Of a stretch of 64,000 nucleotides of DNA, positions 16,844 to 26,030 are shown one piece after another. Position 1 is the first letter of the stretch. Each line of letters begins with the position of its first letter. Position numbers and translations under genes: made by a program. A model generated the notes under the pieces. The model worked only from the letters and a program-made list of their open reading frames with translations, searched no databases and had not been told where the DNA came from. Source of the stretch: CAYGSN01 sp964352675 (GTDB lineage Bacteria; Pseudomonadota; Alphaproteobacteria; Micavibrionales; Micavibrionaceae); NCBI GenBank assembly GCA_964352675.1, contig CAYGSN010000011.1, forward strand, positions 4,858 to 68,857, read 5' to 3'.

Positions 16844-17887
16844 TTATTTATAGCGCATCGGGGACAGCGCTTGAAGCGTTTCTTCCGGCACAGGGCAAGG
16901 CGTCCCCATAATCATTGCGCCCAGAATATGCGCCGCCATCAAGGAACTCAAAATTCCATGTGATCCATGGGCAGCAGAAATATAAAGGTTATCCCGTAAT
17001 TTTCCGACAATGGGGAATTGATCTTTTGATGCGCTGCGCACCGCCGCGCGGTGACCAACAACCTTCATGCCTTCGGTCAGGCCCGGCACAGCGGCCTCCA
17101 ATTTTGCAATATTATCGACATCATCATCGGACAGGATATCCGTGTGCTCCAGCCAACGCTGAAAAGTTGAACCCACCATATGCATGCCATCAACCGCAGG
17201 CGTGATATAACCGCTATAGCACAAGGCGGTTTTGATATCCTGCGAGCGCTCAGTGGCCTTTACATGCGTCACCTGTCCGCGGATGGTCTGGATCGGCAAA
17301 TGCGCGGCTTGCGGAAAATTAAGAACGCCCGCCGAATTGGCAAGAATAATAATATCGGCATCAATATCGTTTAAATTTTCAACACGTATGCCAGTTTCGA
17401 TTTTAGCCTTACTATTCGCGGCATAGGCTTTACACATCTCTCCCGGCTTCACCATCCCCGACCACCCTAAAAATACTGCACTATGTAAAATGTTTACAGG
17501 GGAATTGAGTCCGCTTAATTCTTGAGTCTCGGGTATATCACTCAGATACATTTCATCATCCGACCACGCCCAATTCTCCGCCATCTTCGTAAAGCGCGCC
17601 TGCTTTTTCTCATCGGTAATCAGGTGCAATGCACCGCAAGGGTTCCATCCAATATCGCCAAGGCTCGGGAATACCTTTAAGGCCAACTCAAAGGCGCGGA
17701 TATAATATTCTGCCTGTGCTGTCCGCTCGGCGGAAAAACGTGGATTATACAGCCCAAGCGCATTTCCCGATGCGCCAGAGGCAACATCCTTGCCTGACTC
17801 ATATATAATACAATCCGACCCGTATTGATTTAAAACAGAGGCGCAGGATGTGCCTGCCAACCCGCCGCCTATAATCGCAACCTTCAT
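16844..17887 (-). CDS. mnmC: FAD-dependent cmnm5s2U34 oxidoreductase (MnmC C-terminal domain as free protein)
   Basis: 347 residues. Dinucleotide-binding motif VAIIGGGLAGTSCASVL starts the protein, followed by ASGASGNALGLYNPRF (FAD contacts, strongly conserved in MnmC), then IRGQVTHV and GHRAAVRSASKDQFPIVG near the C-terminus with ISAAHGSHGILSS. In E. coli MnmC the oxidase is fused to the methyltransferase. Here it is separate, and its start overlaps the mnmD stop as ATGA. It converts cmnm5s2U34 to nm5s2U34 in tRNA. Its size fits the isolated domain. Confidence 0.92.
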   Translation of the reverse strand: MKVAIIGGGLAGTSCASVLNQYGSDCIIYESGKDVASGASGNALGLYNPRFSAERTAQAEYYIRAFELALKVFPSLGDIGWNPCGALHLITDEKKQARFTKMAENWAWSDDEMYLSDIPETQELSGLNSPVNILHSAVFLGWSGMVKPGEMCKAYAANSKAKIETGIRVENLNDIDADIIILANSAGVLNFPQAAHLPIQTIRGQVTHVKATERSQDIKTALCYSGYITPAVDGMHMVGSTFQRWLEHTDILSDDDVDNIAKLEAAVPGLTEGMKVVGHRAAVRSASKDQFPIVGKLRDNLYISAAHGSHGILSSLMAAHILGAMIMGTPCPVPEETLQALSPMRYK

Positions 17888-18555
17888 GGCTTAAACCCCA
17901 CAAGCATGTCTCGTTTCCGTCCAAATCCGGGCACTTTCCGAACGTCAAAACCGGCCTCCTGCAAGCCCCGCCGTACAAATCCGGCCGCGGTGAAAGTTGC
18001 AAAACTTGCCCTCGATTTCGATAGCCGCGCCATATTTTCAAACACAATATTGCTCCACATTTCCGGGTTGCTGGACGGTTTAAATCCATCCAAAAACCAA
18101 CAATCCACATGGGCATCCAACTGCGGCAACGCCTCATTCACATCGCCGATGACAAGCGTGAGCCTCACCCTCTCAGCCAAATTAAACACCCCACCTCCCT
18201 CTTGATATATCTTACATAATGCTATTCTGTGGGGTGTGATTGTATCTACTGTATTCTTAGGGTTGTCCCAGTGAATAAGGGCATCGTCAATTTGTTCCCC
18301 ACTCAACGGATATTTTTCAATCGAAATAAAATGCAGCCTTTGCGCTGGCTGCGCCGTTTCCTCAAATAATTTCCAGCTTGCCAGAAAATTTAGCCCTGTG
18401 CCAAACCCTAGCTCACAAATCGTGAAATCCTCCCGCCCCTGCCAGGCCTCGGGCAATCCGTTGCCCGCCAAAAACACGTGCCGCGTTTCCGCCAGCCCGT
18501 CTTCGGCGGAGAAATACACATCGTCAAACTGCTCAGACCTTGGCGCGCCCTTCAT
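17884..18555 (-). CDS. mnmD: tRNA (5-methylaminomethyl-2-thiouridine)-methyltransferase MnmD
   Basis: 223 residues. FDDVYFSAEDGLAETRHVFL is the MnmC N-domain signature; ICELGFGTGLNFL is the SAM-binding glycine loop; VDCWFLDGFKPSSNPEMWS is the catalytic-site motif (DGFxPxxNPxMW). It methylates nm5s2U34 to mnm5s2U34. GGAG lies 4 nt before the ATG at 18555. It is cotranslated with the FAD oxidoreductase through an ATGA overlap, reproducing as two proteins the bifunctional E. coli MnmC, in the same N-to-C order. Confidence 0.93.
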   Translation of the reverse strand: MKGAPRSEQFDDVYFSAEDGLAETRHVFLAGNGLPEAWQGREDFTICELGFGTGLNFLASWKLFEETAQPAQRLHFISIEKYPLSGEQIDDALIHWDNPKNTVDTITPHRIALCKIYQEGGGVFNLAERVRLTLVIGDVNEALPQLDAHVDCWFLDGFKPSSNPEMWSNIVFENMARLSKSRASFATFTAAGFVRRGLQEAGFDVRKVPGFGRKRDMLVGFKP

Positions 18556-18604
18556 TTTGCTCCATATTATTGGCTGTATAAAAAAGAATCGTTAGGAAAT
18601 ATAT

Positions 18605-20650
18605 ATGCCCGATAACCCGCTCTTGCAAATCTCAACACTTCCCAATCATGCCCCCGCCTTTGACCAAGTGAAAATCGCCCATTACATGCCCGCCGTGAAA
18701 CAGGCGATCAAAGAAGCCCGCGCGAATATCGATGCCATCAAAAACAACGCCGAGGCCCCGGATTTTGAAAATACAATCGTTGCTCTGGAAACCTCCTCAG
18801 AAACGTTGGGCCATGTCACAAGCGTGTTCTACAATGCGCTCTCCTCCATGGGCGGGGATGAGCTGCATGCGCTGGCCGAGGAAATCGGCCCCATCAGCGC
18901 AAATTTCGGCAGTGACATAATTATGGATGCGGATTTGTTTGCGCGGGTCAAGGCCGTCTATGATGCGCACGACACGCTCAATCTCACCCCCGAACAAGCC
19001 ACCCTTCTGGATGAAAACTACAAAGGCTTTGTGCGCGGCGGGGCACTACTGAATGATGAAAAAAAACAGCGCCTGCGTGAAATTTCGCAGGATATGTCGG
19101 TGCTCGGCCCCACTTTCATGAATAATGTCAGCAAATCCTCCGAAGCTTTCGAGATGGTCATCGAAGATGAATCTGATCTCTCCGGCCTGCCTGAGGGCGC
19201 GATTGGCGCAGCCCGTCACGCAGCAGATGAGAAAGGATATGAGGGTAAATGGCTGTTCACGCTGGATATCCCGTCCTATCTGCCCTTCATGCAATATGCG
19301 GATAACCGAGAACTGCGCGAGAAAATCTGGCGTGGGTTTACCTCTCGCGCCTATGGTGATGACTATGATAACTCAGATAACGTGCTGAAGATCGTCAAGC
19401 TCCGCCATGAACGGGCGCAGCTTCTGGGCTATAAAACCCATGCCCATTATGTGCTGGAGGAGCGCATGGCCGAAACACCAGAGGCCGTTTTGGCATTTCT
19501 GAAAAAAATGAAAACGGCCTACAGGCCCGGCGCAGAAGAGGATCTCAAACGTCTGCAGGATTTTGCCAATGAGAATGACGGGCCGGATGAAATCAAACCG
19601 TGGGACATCGCCTATTACTCGGAAAAACTCAAGCAACAGCTCTTTGAATTTTCATCGGAGGATTTCCGTCCCTATCTGCAGCTGGATAAGGTTCTGGATG
19701 GATGCTTCACCCATTTCACGAAACTTTTTGGCATTCGTTTCGAAGCCAGCAACAAATATCCCGTCTGGCATGCAGACGTCAAAGCCTTTGAGCTTTTTGA
19801 CGAGCATAGCGGTGATTTCATCGGCACGCTCTATGGCGATTTCCACCCCCGCACAGGCAAGAAAGACGGTGCCTGGAAAACCAGCTACCGCAATCAGGGA
19901 CTCTATGGCGGCAAGGTGGAACGCCCGGTTGTGGCCATTGTCTGCAATTTTACCAAGCCGACACCGGATAAACCCTCTCTGCTCACCCATGGAGAGGTGG
20001 AAACCCTTTTCCATGAAATGGGGCACGCGATCCACGCACTGCTCTCTAATGTCACCTATCGCTCCCTGGCGGGTACAAGCGTGCTGTGGGATTTTGTGGA
20101 GCTGCCATCACAAGTGCAGGAAAACTGGTGTTACGAGAAAGAAACCCTGGATATGTTCGCCGAGCATTACGAAACAGGCGAAAAAATCCCGGCCGATCTG
20201 ATCGATAAGCTCCGCGCCGCCAAGAATTTCATGGGCGGCTGGGCTGGTTTGCGCCAGACCTCGCTGGGCATGCTCGATATGGCCTGGCACAGCCGGGACC
20301 CCTCCGGCATCACCGATGTGGCAGCCTTCGAAGACGAAGCCACGAAAGACACCGTGCTGTTCCCGCGCATTGCCGGCCTCGTCTCCACGGCTTTCAGCCA
20401 TATTTTCGCCGGTGGTTATTCGGCTGGCTATTATTCCTATAAATGGGCGGAAGTTCTGGATGCCGATACGTTTGAGTTGTTTTTGGAAAAAGGTCTGTAT
20501 GACTCCGATACGGCTTCGCGCTATCGCAGCGCCATTTTATCCAAGGGCGGCAGCGAGCATCCCAAAGTGCTTTATAAGCGTTTTCGCGGCCGTGATGCAG
20601 ACCCCGAAGCGCTTCTCCGCCGTGAGGGATTGATTGAGAAGGCGGCTTAG
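18605..20650 (+). CDS. M3-family zinc metallopeptidase (oligopeptidase A / dipeptidyl carboxypeptidase type)
   Basis: 681 residues, the normal length for PrlC/Dcp. Zinc-binding HEMGHAIHAL lies at about residue 470, followed by the third-ligand segment, and GTSVLWDFVELPSQVQENWC, FAGGYSAGYYSYKWAEVLDAD near the C-terminus are family hallmarks. It degrades oligopeptides, including signal-peptide fragments, in the cytosol. It starts 49 bp from the divergent mnmD start. PrlC and Dcp subgroups cannot be separated by eye, so no symbol is given. Confidence 0.93.
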   Translation: MPDNPLLQISTLPNHAPAFDQVKIAHYMPAVKQAIKEARANIDAIKNNAEAPDFENTIVALETSSETLGHVTSVFYNALSSMGGDELHALAEEIGPISANFGSDIIMDADLFARVKAVYDAHDTLNLTPEQATLLDENYKGFVRGGALLNDEKKQRLREISQDMSVLGPTFMNNVSKSSEAFEMVIEDESDLSGLPEGAIGAARHAADEKGYEGKWLFTLDIPSYLPFMQYADNRELREKIWRGFTSRAYGDDYDNSDNVLKIVKLRHERAQLLGYKTHAHYVLEERMAETPEAVLAFLKKMKTAYRPGAEEDLKRLQDFANENDGPDEIKPWDIAYYSEKLKQQLFEFSSEDFRPYLQLDKVLDGCFTHFTKLFGIRFEASNKYPVWHADVKAFELFDEHSGDFIGTLYGDFHPRTGKKDGAWKTSYRNQGLYGGKVERPVVAIVCNFTKPTPDKPSLLTHGEVETLFHEMGHAIHALLSNVTYRSLAGTSVLWDFVELPSQVQENWCYEKETLDMFAEHYETGEKIPADLIDKLRAAKNFMGGWAGLRQTSLGMLDMAWHSRDPSGITDVAAFEDEATKDTVLFPRIAGLVSTAFSHIFAGGYSAGYYSYKWAEVLDADTFELFLEKGLYDSDTASRYRSAILSKGGSEHPKVLYKRFRGRDADPEALLRREGLIEKAA

Positions 20651-20664
20651 GCGAGTATATCTGT

Positions 20665-21036
20665 ATGACGACTCACGAACTCGACGGCACATATCTGGTC
20701 ACATCCACCAACAGCCACAAGGGCGATATCCAAAAGCGCAGTGACGGCAGGACTGAAATTCGCGGCGGCAGGACCGAGCGCCTGGACGATGCCAATTGCA
20801 AATGGACCAGCACATTTGAAGTGATTGCCGAGGATAAGGTGAGGATGACATCAGTGGCCGATGCCTCTGATGCGGATGTGGACTTTCTGCTAAGCGCCCC
20901 GGATGGCAGCCCCACGCGCGGCCCCGTCATTTACGAAACCACGCTCAAGCTCGCCCGTAAAGGCGACAAAATCCAGATGTCCGGACAAATTGAATATGGC
21001 CGCGATCTTGTTTTCCTAACAATGCGGAAAACCTAG
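20665..21036 (+). CDS. Small protein of unknown function
   Basis: 123 residues, predicted mostly beta, without signal peptide or Cys cluster. It begins MTTHELDGTYLVTSTNSHKG and ends GRDLVFLTMRKT. It starts 14 bp after the M3 peptidase stop, so it is probably co-transcribed. The alternating polar/hydrophobic pattern suggests a compact beta-barrel (lipocalin-like or START-like cannot be told). It overlaps the convergent deiminase gene by 4 bp. Confidence 0.65.
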   Translation: MTTHELDGTYLVTSTNSHKGDIQKRSDGRTEIRGGRTERLDDANCKWTSTFEVIAEDKVRMTSVADASDADVDFLLSAPDGSPTRGPVIYETTLKLARKGDKIQMSGQIEYGRDLVFLTMRKT

Positions 21037-21956
21037 AACATCTCCATGAGCGTACACCGCGCCGAGCCGCCGCCATATTTTTCCAATGTCGGCAAAGGGC
21101 TATGCAGCAGCCTGGTGAAATGTTTTTCCATCATGGCGCGCTGGTCACCGCTCAGCGCCGCATAGGCCGCGCTGGACAAGACCAGCATAGGCGCATTGCC
21201 TTCTCCCAGCACTTCCAGCGCATTGCCGCAAAAACTCTGCAGCTGGTCCATCGAAAACTCAACGACCTCACGCGTGGTGCGCAGGCTGTCCACCACGCGC
21301 GCGCGGTCCTCTTCCACAATCGCCGGGGCGCAGACTCCCGCATAGCTTGTGCCGATATGAATGATCAGATCCGTATGATAGACGGGCTGACCTGTATGGC
21401 TCTTGGTATTGAAGATGACGGTTTGATAGCCCATCAGCTCTCCCCATTTTTCCACTAGCGCCTTATCCGTGCGGGCCGAAAGCGCCGCGTAAGCAATTTT
21501 ATTGACGCGGTCGAGAACCAGACTGCCCTGCGCCTCCAGCACCCGCCCCTCTTTTTCATGTGCTGTGAGATCCACAACATTCGCATAAGACCTCTTACAC
21601 AGCTCAATCATACCCGGCGCGCGTTCGGCCTGGCGGTTTTCATTTAACATGGGATAAAGAACCAGTGTACCCTCGCCGTTTTCATCCCTGTGCGTTGAGG
21701 CCCAGTTGGGAAAAACCATATCCGGGCATTCCTGATACCCGCACGTGGTCGTGACATAGACACCGTTTTCAACCAACATATCACGAAAATCTCTAAACTC
21801 CTTCAGCGCAGCTTGAAACAAAGCCTCCTTGCCCGGCCCGTCTTCTTCCACCTGATAAACATTGGTTTCCATCGTCTCCGGGTTGGCGAAAAACACAGCC
21901 GGCTCGATCATCAGCATATGGCGTGTGGATTGTGAAAGCAGGAAGCGGGAAGACAT
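21033..21956 (-). CDS. Arginine deiminase/amidinotransferase-fold hydrolase (CtlX-like)
   Basis: 307 residues from the ATG at 21956; the frame can start eight codons earlier at a TTG, which is less likely. The guanidine-modifying fold is shown by PAVFFANPETMETNVYQ, VFPNWASTHRDENG (substrate Asp/His region), EAQGSLVLDRVNKIAYAALS and the C-terminal catalytic Cys in KYGGGSARCTLMEMF. The sequence resembles the CtlX group implicated in citrulline use and other arginine-deiminase-related proteins. No arginine transporter or ornithine carbamoyltransferase is adjacent. Note that ornithine and agmatine enzymes occur 27-31 kb away. Confidence 0.85.
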   Translation of the reverse strand: MSSRFLLSQSTRHMLMIEPAVFFANPETMETNVYQVEEDGPGKEALFQAALKEFRDFRDMLVENGVYVTTTCGYQECPDMVFPNWASTHRDENGEGTLVLYPMLNENRQAERAPGMIELCKRSYANVVDLTAHEKEGRVLEAQGSLVLDRVNKIAYAALSARTDKALVEKWGELMGYQTVIFNTKSHTGQPVYHTDLIIHIGTSYAGVCAPAIVEEDRARVVDSLRTTREVVEFSMDQLQSFCGNALEVLGEGNAPMLVLSSAAYAALSGDQRAMMEKHFTRLLHSPLPTLEKYGGGSARCTLMEMF

Positions 21957-22044
21957 GAAAACCCATCTTTTTGAAAACAAATAAGAATTAGGCGTTCATT
22001 ATGCCCGCTTTACGGGGCTGAAAAAAAGGGGAATCTTTAAAAAA

Positions 22045-22383
22045 TCAAACTGTTTCCAGAGCTTTTTCAACATGCATCGCCGCAAAGCGCTTGGCCTCGA
22101 GCAGCTTGAGCGCCTTCTTCGTCATCGGCGCATCGTAACCTGCGCGGGACAAACTTTCCAGACGCTGCGCCAAATATGATCCGCCAATGATAAAGATCTG
22201 CTGCCCCTCTTCAATCGCGCGCTGCGGCGCCAGGTGAAACACCGCGCGGAACCCCGAAACATCTTCCCGGCTGTGACAGGTTTCAACGGACACCGAGACA
22301 ATATCATCCTCCCAGTTGCGCATCAGGCTCCTGCGCTCTACAGATTCCGGGTCTTTGGGGGATTCAAAAAACAAACGGCGCAT
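22045..22383 (-). CDS. Small unknown protein
   Basis: 112 residues, no signal peptide or membrane segment. Begins MRRLFFESPKDPESVERRSL and ends MHVEKALETV. The central GGSYLAQRLESLSRAGYDAP and helical C-terminus suggest a soluble alpha/beta protein. It lies 103 bp downstream of the CheD-like gene on the same strand, and could be the last gene of that operon. I do not recognise it. Confidence 0.6.
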   Translation of the reverse strand: MRRLFFESPKDPESVERRSLMRNWEDDIVSVSVETCHSREDVSGFRAVFHLAPQRAIEEGQQIFIIGGSYLAQRLESLSRAGYDAPMTKKALKLLEAKRFAAMHVEKALETV

Positions 22384-22486
22384 CAGGTTTCCAAGAGAAT
22401 ATTTTGACTTTAACCGCCTGAGAAGGCTGTATTATTTAAAGTTATCCACAATTTTATCCCAGGTCAATCCTCAAGGTTGTGTTTTT

Positions 22487-23128
22487 CTAAAATTTCTGGT
22501 GATAGGCACTTTCAATCCCCTGCAGCATCTCGAAATCTGAATCCCGGCGCAACATCATCCGCACCACCTTACCGCCCGCCGGAAAGATGTGCAGGCGCTG
22601 GATCAGCCTTCCGCCAATATCCTCGGCATGAACGGCCAATCCCTTGCGGCTCAGATATTCCCGCACAAAAACATAATTCTTTGTCCCCGCATCCTGAGTA
22701 CCGCCATTGTTCTCATCTTCCAGCATACCGCCGCCAAACAAGCGGATTGTGAAATTCTCATCCCGCCCGCCCAGCGCATAAAGCCCACCCAGAGCTTCAT
22801 CCAGCGGCCTGAGCGCCTGAACGATCTGCGGGCGCAACGCCTCATCCGTTTTTGGAAAAATCTCCAGCGCCGCACGCGGCATCAAAAGATAGGACGCCGC
22901 CCCGCAATGCAAAGCGCTGTCATAAATAAAAACAACGATCCCGCGCCCCAAATGCGCAACAAACATTTGCTCTTTAGTCGTATTACCCACCTTGGAAATC
23001 TGGCACTCACCGGGCAGAAGCGGCGCGGCATGTGCATTAAACTGCGCATTGAAATAGGCATCAAAATCTTTATGAACCCGTTTTTCTTGCCAATTGATTT
23101 CGGCTTTGTCTGGTGGCGTTTGAGACAT
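22487..23128 (-). CDS. CheD-like protein, catalytic residues apparently lost
   Basis: 213 residues with the CheD fold: FVAHLGRGIVVFIYDSALHC aligns with the TxGLGSCVxxxLYD region, IRLFGGGML with the glycine strand, and TKNYVFVREYLSRKGLAVHA followed by EDIGG and FPAGGKVVRM with the C-terminal half. CheD deamidates glutamines in chemoreceptors. The catalytic Cys of LGSCV is Gly here (LGRGI) and the catalytic His about 17 residues later is Ser or Tyr. No other chemotaxis gene lies in the window. Its start overlaps the sugar-nucleotide gene upstream by 59 bp, so it is part of the envelope-sugar operon. It may be a binding-only homologue. Confidence 0.75.
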   Translation of the reverse strand: MSQTPPDKAEINWQEKRVHKDFDAYFNAQFNAHAAPLLPGECQISKVGNTTKEQMFVAHLGRGIVVFIYDSALHCGAASYLLMPRAALEIFPKTDEALRPQIVQALRPLDEALGGLYALGGRDENFTIRLFGGGMLEDENNGGTQDAGTKNYVFVREYLSRKGLAVHAEDIGGRLIQRLHIFPAGGKVVRMMLRRDSDFEMLQGIESAYHQKF

Positions 23129-23975
23129 GGAAACGTTTAATCCCGTATTTCATCTTCGTGCGTAAAAAATCCTGCCAACATCCTACATCAACCCAGTGCG
23201 TATCCAAAGGGCTAACCCGATGCTGACCGGGCGCAAGCTCTTCCATGACCGCGTAATCAATTGCCGTTGTCGGAGACTTGAAAAAATCTTCGGCGTTAGG
23301 ATGGAAAACCTGATCATTGCTACAGGTCTTTGTATGAGCATCATTGATAGCCTGATAAATTTCAGGCGCATTGTCTTTTACGGCCGCAATCAAAAATGCG
23401 GGATCGCAGAGAAATATTCCCGTATTCCAAAAGACAGTCCCACTGGATATAAGCGCTTTGGCCACTGCGCGCGGCGGCTTTTCAATGAATCGCTGCACGC
23501 GGCCCTCCCGATCACACTCAATATAACCATAGCGAGACTCCGGCCCATGCGGTCGTGCAGGTAGAAATGTAATCTGGTCATTCTTATGGGCGTGGATGGC
23601 ATTATTCAGGCTCTGCGCAAAAGAATTATTATCCTCAATATAATGATCGCTCGGCATCACCAGCATCGCATTGCCATTTGGCACATGAAGCGCAGCAGCT
23701 GTAATAGCGGCGGCCGTGCCCTGGGCGCCGGGTTCGGCAATCACACTCTGCGGCGTCATTCCAATTTGCGAAAGTTCATCTATGACATGCATGGAATATT
23801 TTTCTGCACAGACAACGATCGGCGCAGCGCATTTTTGAACGCGCATAGCTGTCATCTGAAATAATGAATACGATCCGAATGGTTTTAAAAATGGTTTGGG
23901 TGTTTTCTGCGTCAGGGGGCGCAAGCGCATCCCCTTCCCGCCTGCCAAGATAATAGGCGTGATGTTAGGCGGCAT
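23070..23975 (-). CDS. Mannose-1-phosphate guanylyltransferase, single-domain
   Basis: 301 residues. LAGGKGMRLRPLTQKTPKPF is the nucleotidyltransferase signature, with VMPSDHYI, GYIECD, RFIEKPP and SSGTVFWNTGIFLCDP typical of GDP-mannose pyrophosphorylases. The cupin-type isomerase domain of the long ManC/AlgA proteins is absent. It makes GDP-mannose, the substrate of the gmd product. It overlaps the fucose-synthase stop by 11 bp. A lysine/arginine tail (KYGIKRFHVSNATRQSRNQL) ends the protein. GDP-mannose specificity is inferred from its neighbours. Confidence 0.88.
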   Translation of the reverse strand: MPPNITPIILAGGKGMRLRPLTQKTPKPFLKPFGSYSLFQMTAMRVQKCAAPIVVCAEKYSMHVIDELSQIGMTPQSVIAEPGAQGTAAAITAAALHVPNGNAMLVMPSDHYIEDNNSFAQSLNNAIHAHKNDQITFLPARPHGPESRYGYIECDREGRVQRFIEKPPRAVAKALISSGTVFWNTGIFLCDPAFLIAAVKDNAPEIYQAINDAHTKTCSNDQVFHPNAEDFFKSPTTAIDYAVMEELAPGQHRVSPLDTHWVDVGCWQDFLRTKMKYGIKRFHVSNATRQSRNQLARKTGS

Positions 23976-24939
23976 GTCTCAAACTTTCCTGATGCTCCAC
24001 GAACCATGCATAGGTTTTTTCCAGACCATCCTTCAGAGAAATCGACGGGCTCCAACCCGCAATCTTCATGCGCGATGAATCCATCAATTTAAGCATAGTG
24101 CCATCCGGCTTAGTTTCATCTGCATAAAGATCGCCTTCATACCCAACAACATCTGCGATTGTTCTGGCCAGTTCCGCAATACTAATATCTTGTCCAGCAC
24201 CGACATTAATATGCTGCTCTCCCTGATAATTCTTAAGCAAAAACACCAAACCATTTGCTAAATCATCGACATACAGGAATTCACGGCGGGGTTTTCCTGT
24301 ACCCCAAACAGGAACCATCGTAACACCACTTACTTTAGCTTCGTGGATACGACGGATCAGAGCGGGGATCACATGGCTGGTCTGCGGATCAAAATTATCT
24401 CCATGGCCATAGAGGTTACACGGCATTGCCGCAATATAATCCAGCCCATATTGCTGGCGGTAATACTGGCACGCTTTGACCCCGGCAATTTTGGCCAGTG
24501 CATAGGCTTCATTGGTGGGTTCAAGCGCGCTTGAGAGAAGATATTCTTCCTTCATCGGCTGTGGTGTTTCTTTGGGGTAGATACAAGAGGACCCCAGAAA
24601 GAGGAATTTTTGAGCGCCCGCAAGCCGCGCGGCCTCCATGACATTGGTTTGAATTTGAATATTTTCAGTTAGGAAATCTGCGGGCGCGTCCGCATTTGCT
24701 AAAATCCCGCCCACTTTGGCGGCGGCAAGAATGACCATATAGGGCTTAATCTGAGTGATATAATTTTCAGTCTCAGCCTGACGCGTAAAATTAACATCGC
24801 TTCTATCTGCTCCAACCAGGGTACAGTTTTCTGACTCGAGTCTGCGCATCAAAGCCGAGCCAACCATCCCGCGATCACCGGCAACCAAAATTGTTCTTCC
24901 TGTCAGATCAAGCGGTTCGCTTCGCCAATCGCTCTTCAT
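23965..24939 (-). CDS. fcl: GDP-L-fucose synthase (GDP-4-keto-6-deoxymannose epimerase/reductase)
   Basis: 324 residues from the ATG at 24939, placed 6 nt after GGGG; in-frame ATGs at 24945 and 24975 are alternatives. NADP-binding GDRGMVGSAL, AAAKVGGI, GSSCIYPKETPQPMKEEYLL and NEAYALAKIAG (Tyr-x3-Lys catalytic pair) are the GMER/WcaG fingerprint, along with VWGTGKPRREFLYVDDLA. It completes GDP-L-fucose from the gmd product. It overlaps gmd by 32 bp and the guanylyltransferase by 11 bp, so the three steps are co-translated. Confidence 0.95.
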   Translation of the reverse strand: MKSDWRSEPLDLTGRTILVAGDRGMVGSALMRRLESENCTLVGADRSDVNFTRQAETENYITQIKPYMVILAAAKVGGILANADAPADFLTENIQIQTNVMEAARLAGAQKFLFLGSSCIYPKETPQPMKEEYLLSSALEPTNEAYALAKIAGVKACQYYRQQYGLDYIAAMPCNLYGHGDNFDPQTSHVIPALIRRIHEAKVSGVTMVPVWGTGKPRREFLYVDDLANGLVFLLKNYQGEQHINVGAGQDISIAELARTIADVVGYEGDLYADETKPDGTMLKLMDSSRMKIAGWSPSISLKDGLEKTYAWFVEHQESLRHAA

Positions 24940-25957
24940 ATGCATCCCCATCCCATAGAAGCGCCCGGTCGGCATTGACCATCTCCGCCACTAACTCTTC
25001 AAAATCTATACGCGGCTGCCAGCCCAGCATCTCGCGTGCCTTTTCCGCATCACCCAGAAGATAATCAACCTCTTTCGGTCGATACAGCGCCGGATCAATG
25101 GCTATGCGGGTTTTTCCGGTTTTTATCTCAACGGCTATTTCCGCCTCGCCCGCACCGTCCCAGCGAATGGGCATACCAATATGCGCAAAGGCGGATTCGG
25201 CAAAGTCCCGCACGCTATGGGCCTGACCAGTCGCCAGCACATAATCATCGGGCGCGTCTTGCTGGAGCATCAGCCACATCCCCTCCACGTAATCCCGCGC
25301 ATGGCCCCAATCCCGCAGCGAGTCCAAATTCCCCAGCGTTAAAATCTCCTGCTGCCCGGCCTCAATGGCGACAACGGCGCGTGTGATTTTGCGCGTCACG
25401 AAATCTTCCCCGCGCAGCGGGCTTTCATGATTGAACAAAATTCCGTTTGAGACATGCAGCCCATACGCCTCCCGATACACCCGCGCCAGATGATAGGCCG
25501 CCAGTTTCGCCACGCCATAGGGGCTGCACGGCTCCATCGGGGTGAGTTCACTTTGCGGAGCGGGCGCGTTGCCGAACATCTCGGAAGATGAGGCCTGATA
25601 AACCCGCACGCTCTTCTCCAAACCCAAAACCCGCACGGCATCGAGAATATTCAGCGTACCTTTGGCATTGATATCAAAGGTTGAGCCCGGCGTATCAAAG
25701 CTGATCTTCACATGACTCAGCGCCGCCAGATTATAAATCTCATCCGGTCGCACGGCCTTAATCACGCCCGTGATATTCAGCGCATCAATCATATCACCAT
25801 CATGGAGGGTTATACCCATGTCCTGAAGATGCGGATCGATAGGCGCCGTATCCCAGCGCACAAACCCATGCACCTCATAGCCCTTACCCAGCAAAAATTC
25901 AGACAGATACGCTCCGTCCTGTCCCGTAATTCCGGTGATGAATGCTGTTTTGCTCAT
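24908..25957 (-). CDS. gmd: GDP-mannose 4,6-dehydratase
   Basis: 349 residues from the ATG at 25957; a longer frame to 26026 adds 23 arginine-rich residues that do not fit. Motifs: TAFITGITGQDGAYLSEFLL, DEIYNLAALSHV, QASSSEMFG, SPYGVAKLAAYHLARVYREA (Tyr-x3-Lys), NGILFNHESPLRGEDFVTRK and SLRDWGHARDYVEGMW. It is an extended SDR that makes GDP-4-keto-6-deoxymannose with bound NADP. The loop usually carrying RRSSSFNT is shortened (GFVRWDTAPIDPHLQD), as in a shorter Gmd or RMD-like subgroup, so GDP-rhamnose-type chemistry downstream cannot be fully excluded. Confidence 0.93.
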   Translation of the reverse strand: MSKTAFITGITGQDGAYLSEFLLGKGYEVHGFVRWDTAPIDPHLQDMGITLHDGDMIDALNITGVIKAVRPDEIYNLAALSHVKISFDTPGSTFDINAKGTLNILDAVRVLGLEKSVRVYQASSSEMFGNAPAPQSELTPMEPCSPYGVAKLAAYHLARVYREAYGLHVSNGILFNHESPLRGEDFVTRKITRAVVAIEAGQQEILTLGNLDSLRDWGHARDYVEGMWLMLQQDAPDDYVLATGQAHSVRDFAESAFAHIGMPIRWDGAGEAEIAVEIKTGKTRIAIDPALYRPKEVDYLLGDAEKAREMLGWQPRIDFEELVAEMVNADRALLWDGDAYEERLAKRTA

Positions 25958-26030
25958 ATCTCGCCCACGCGCTCGTATTCCATGCGATTGCATGATCCTT
26001 ATAGCGGGAAATTGCCGAGATGGCAAAGAT

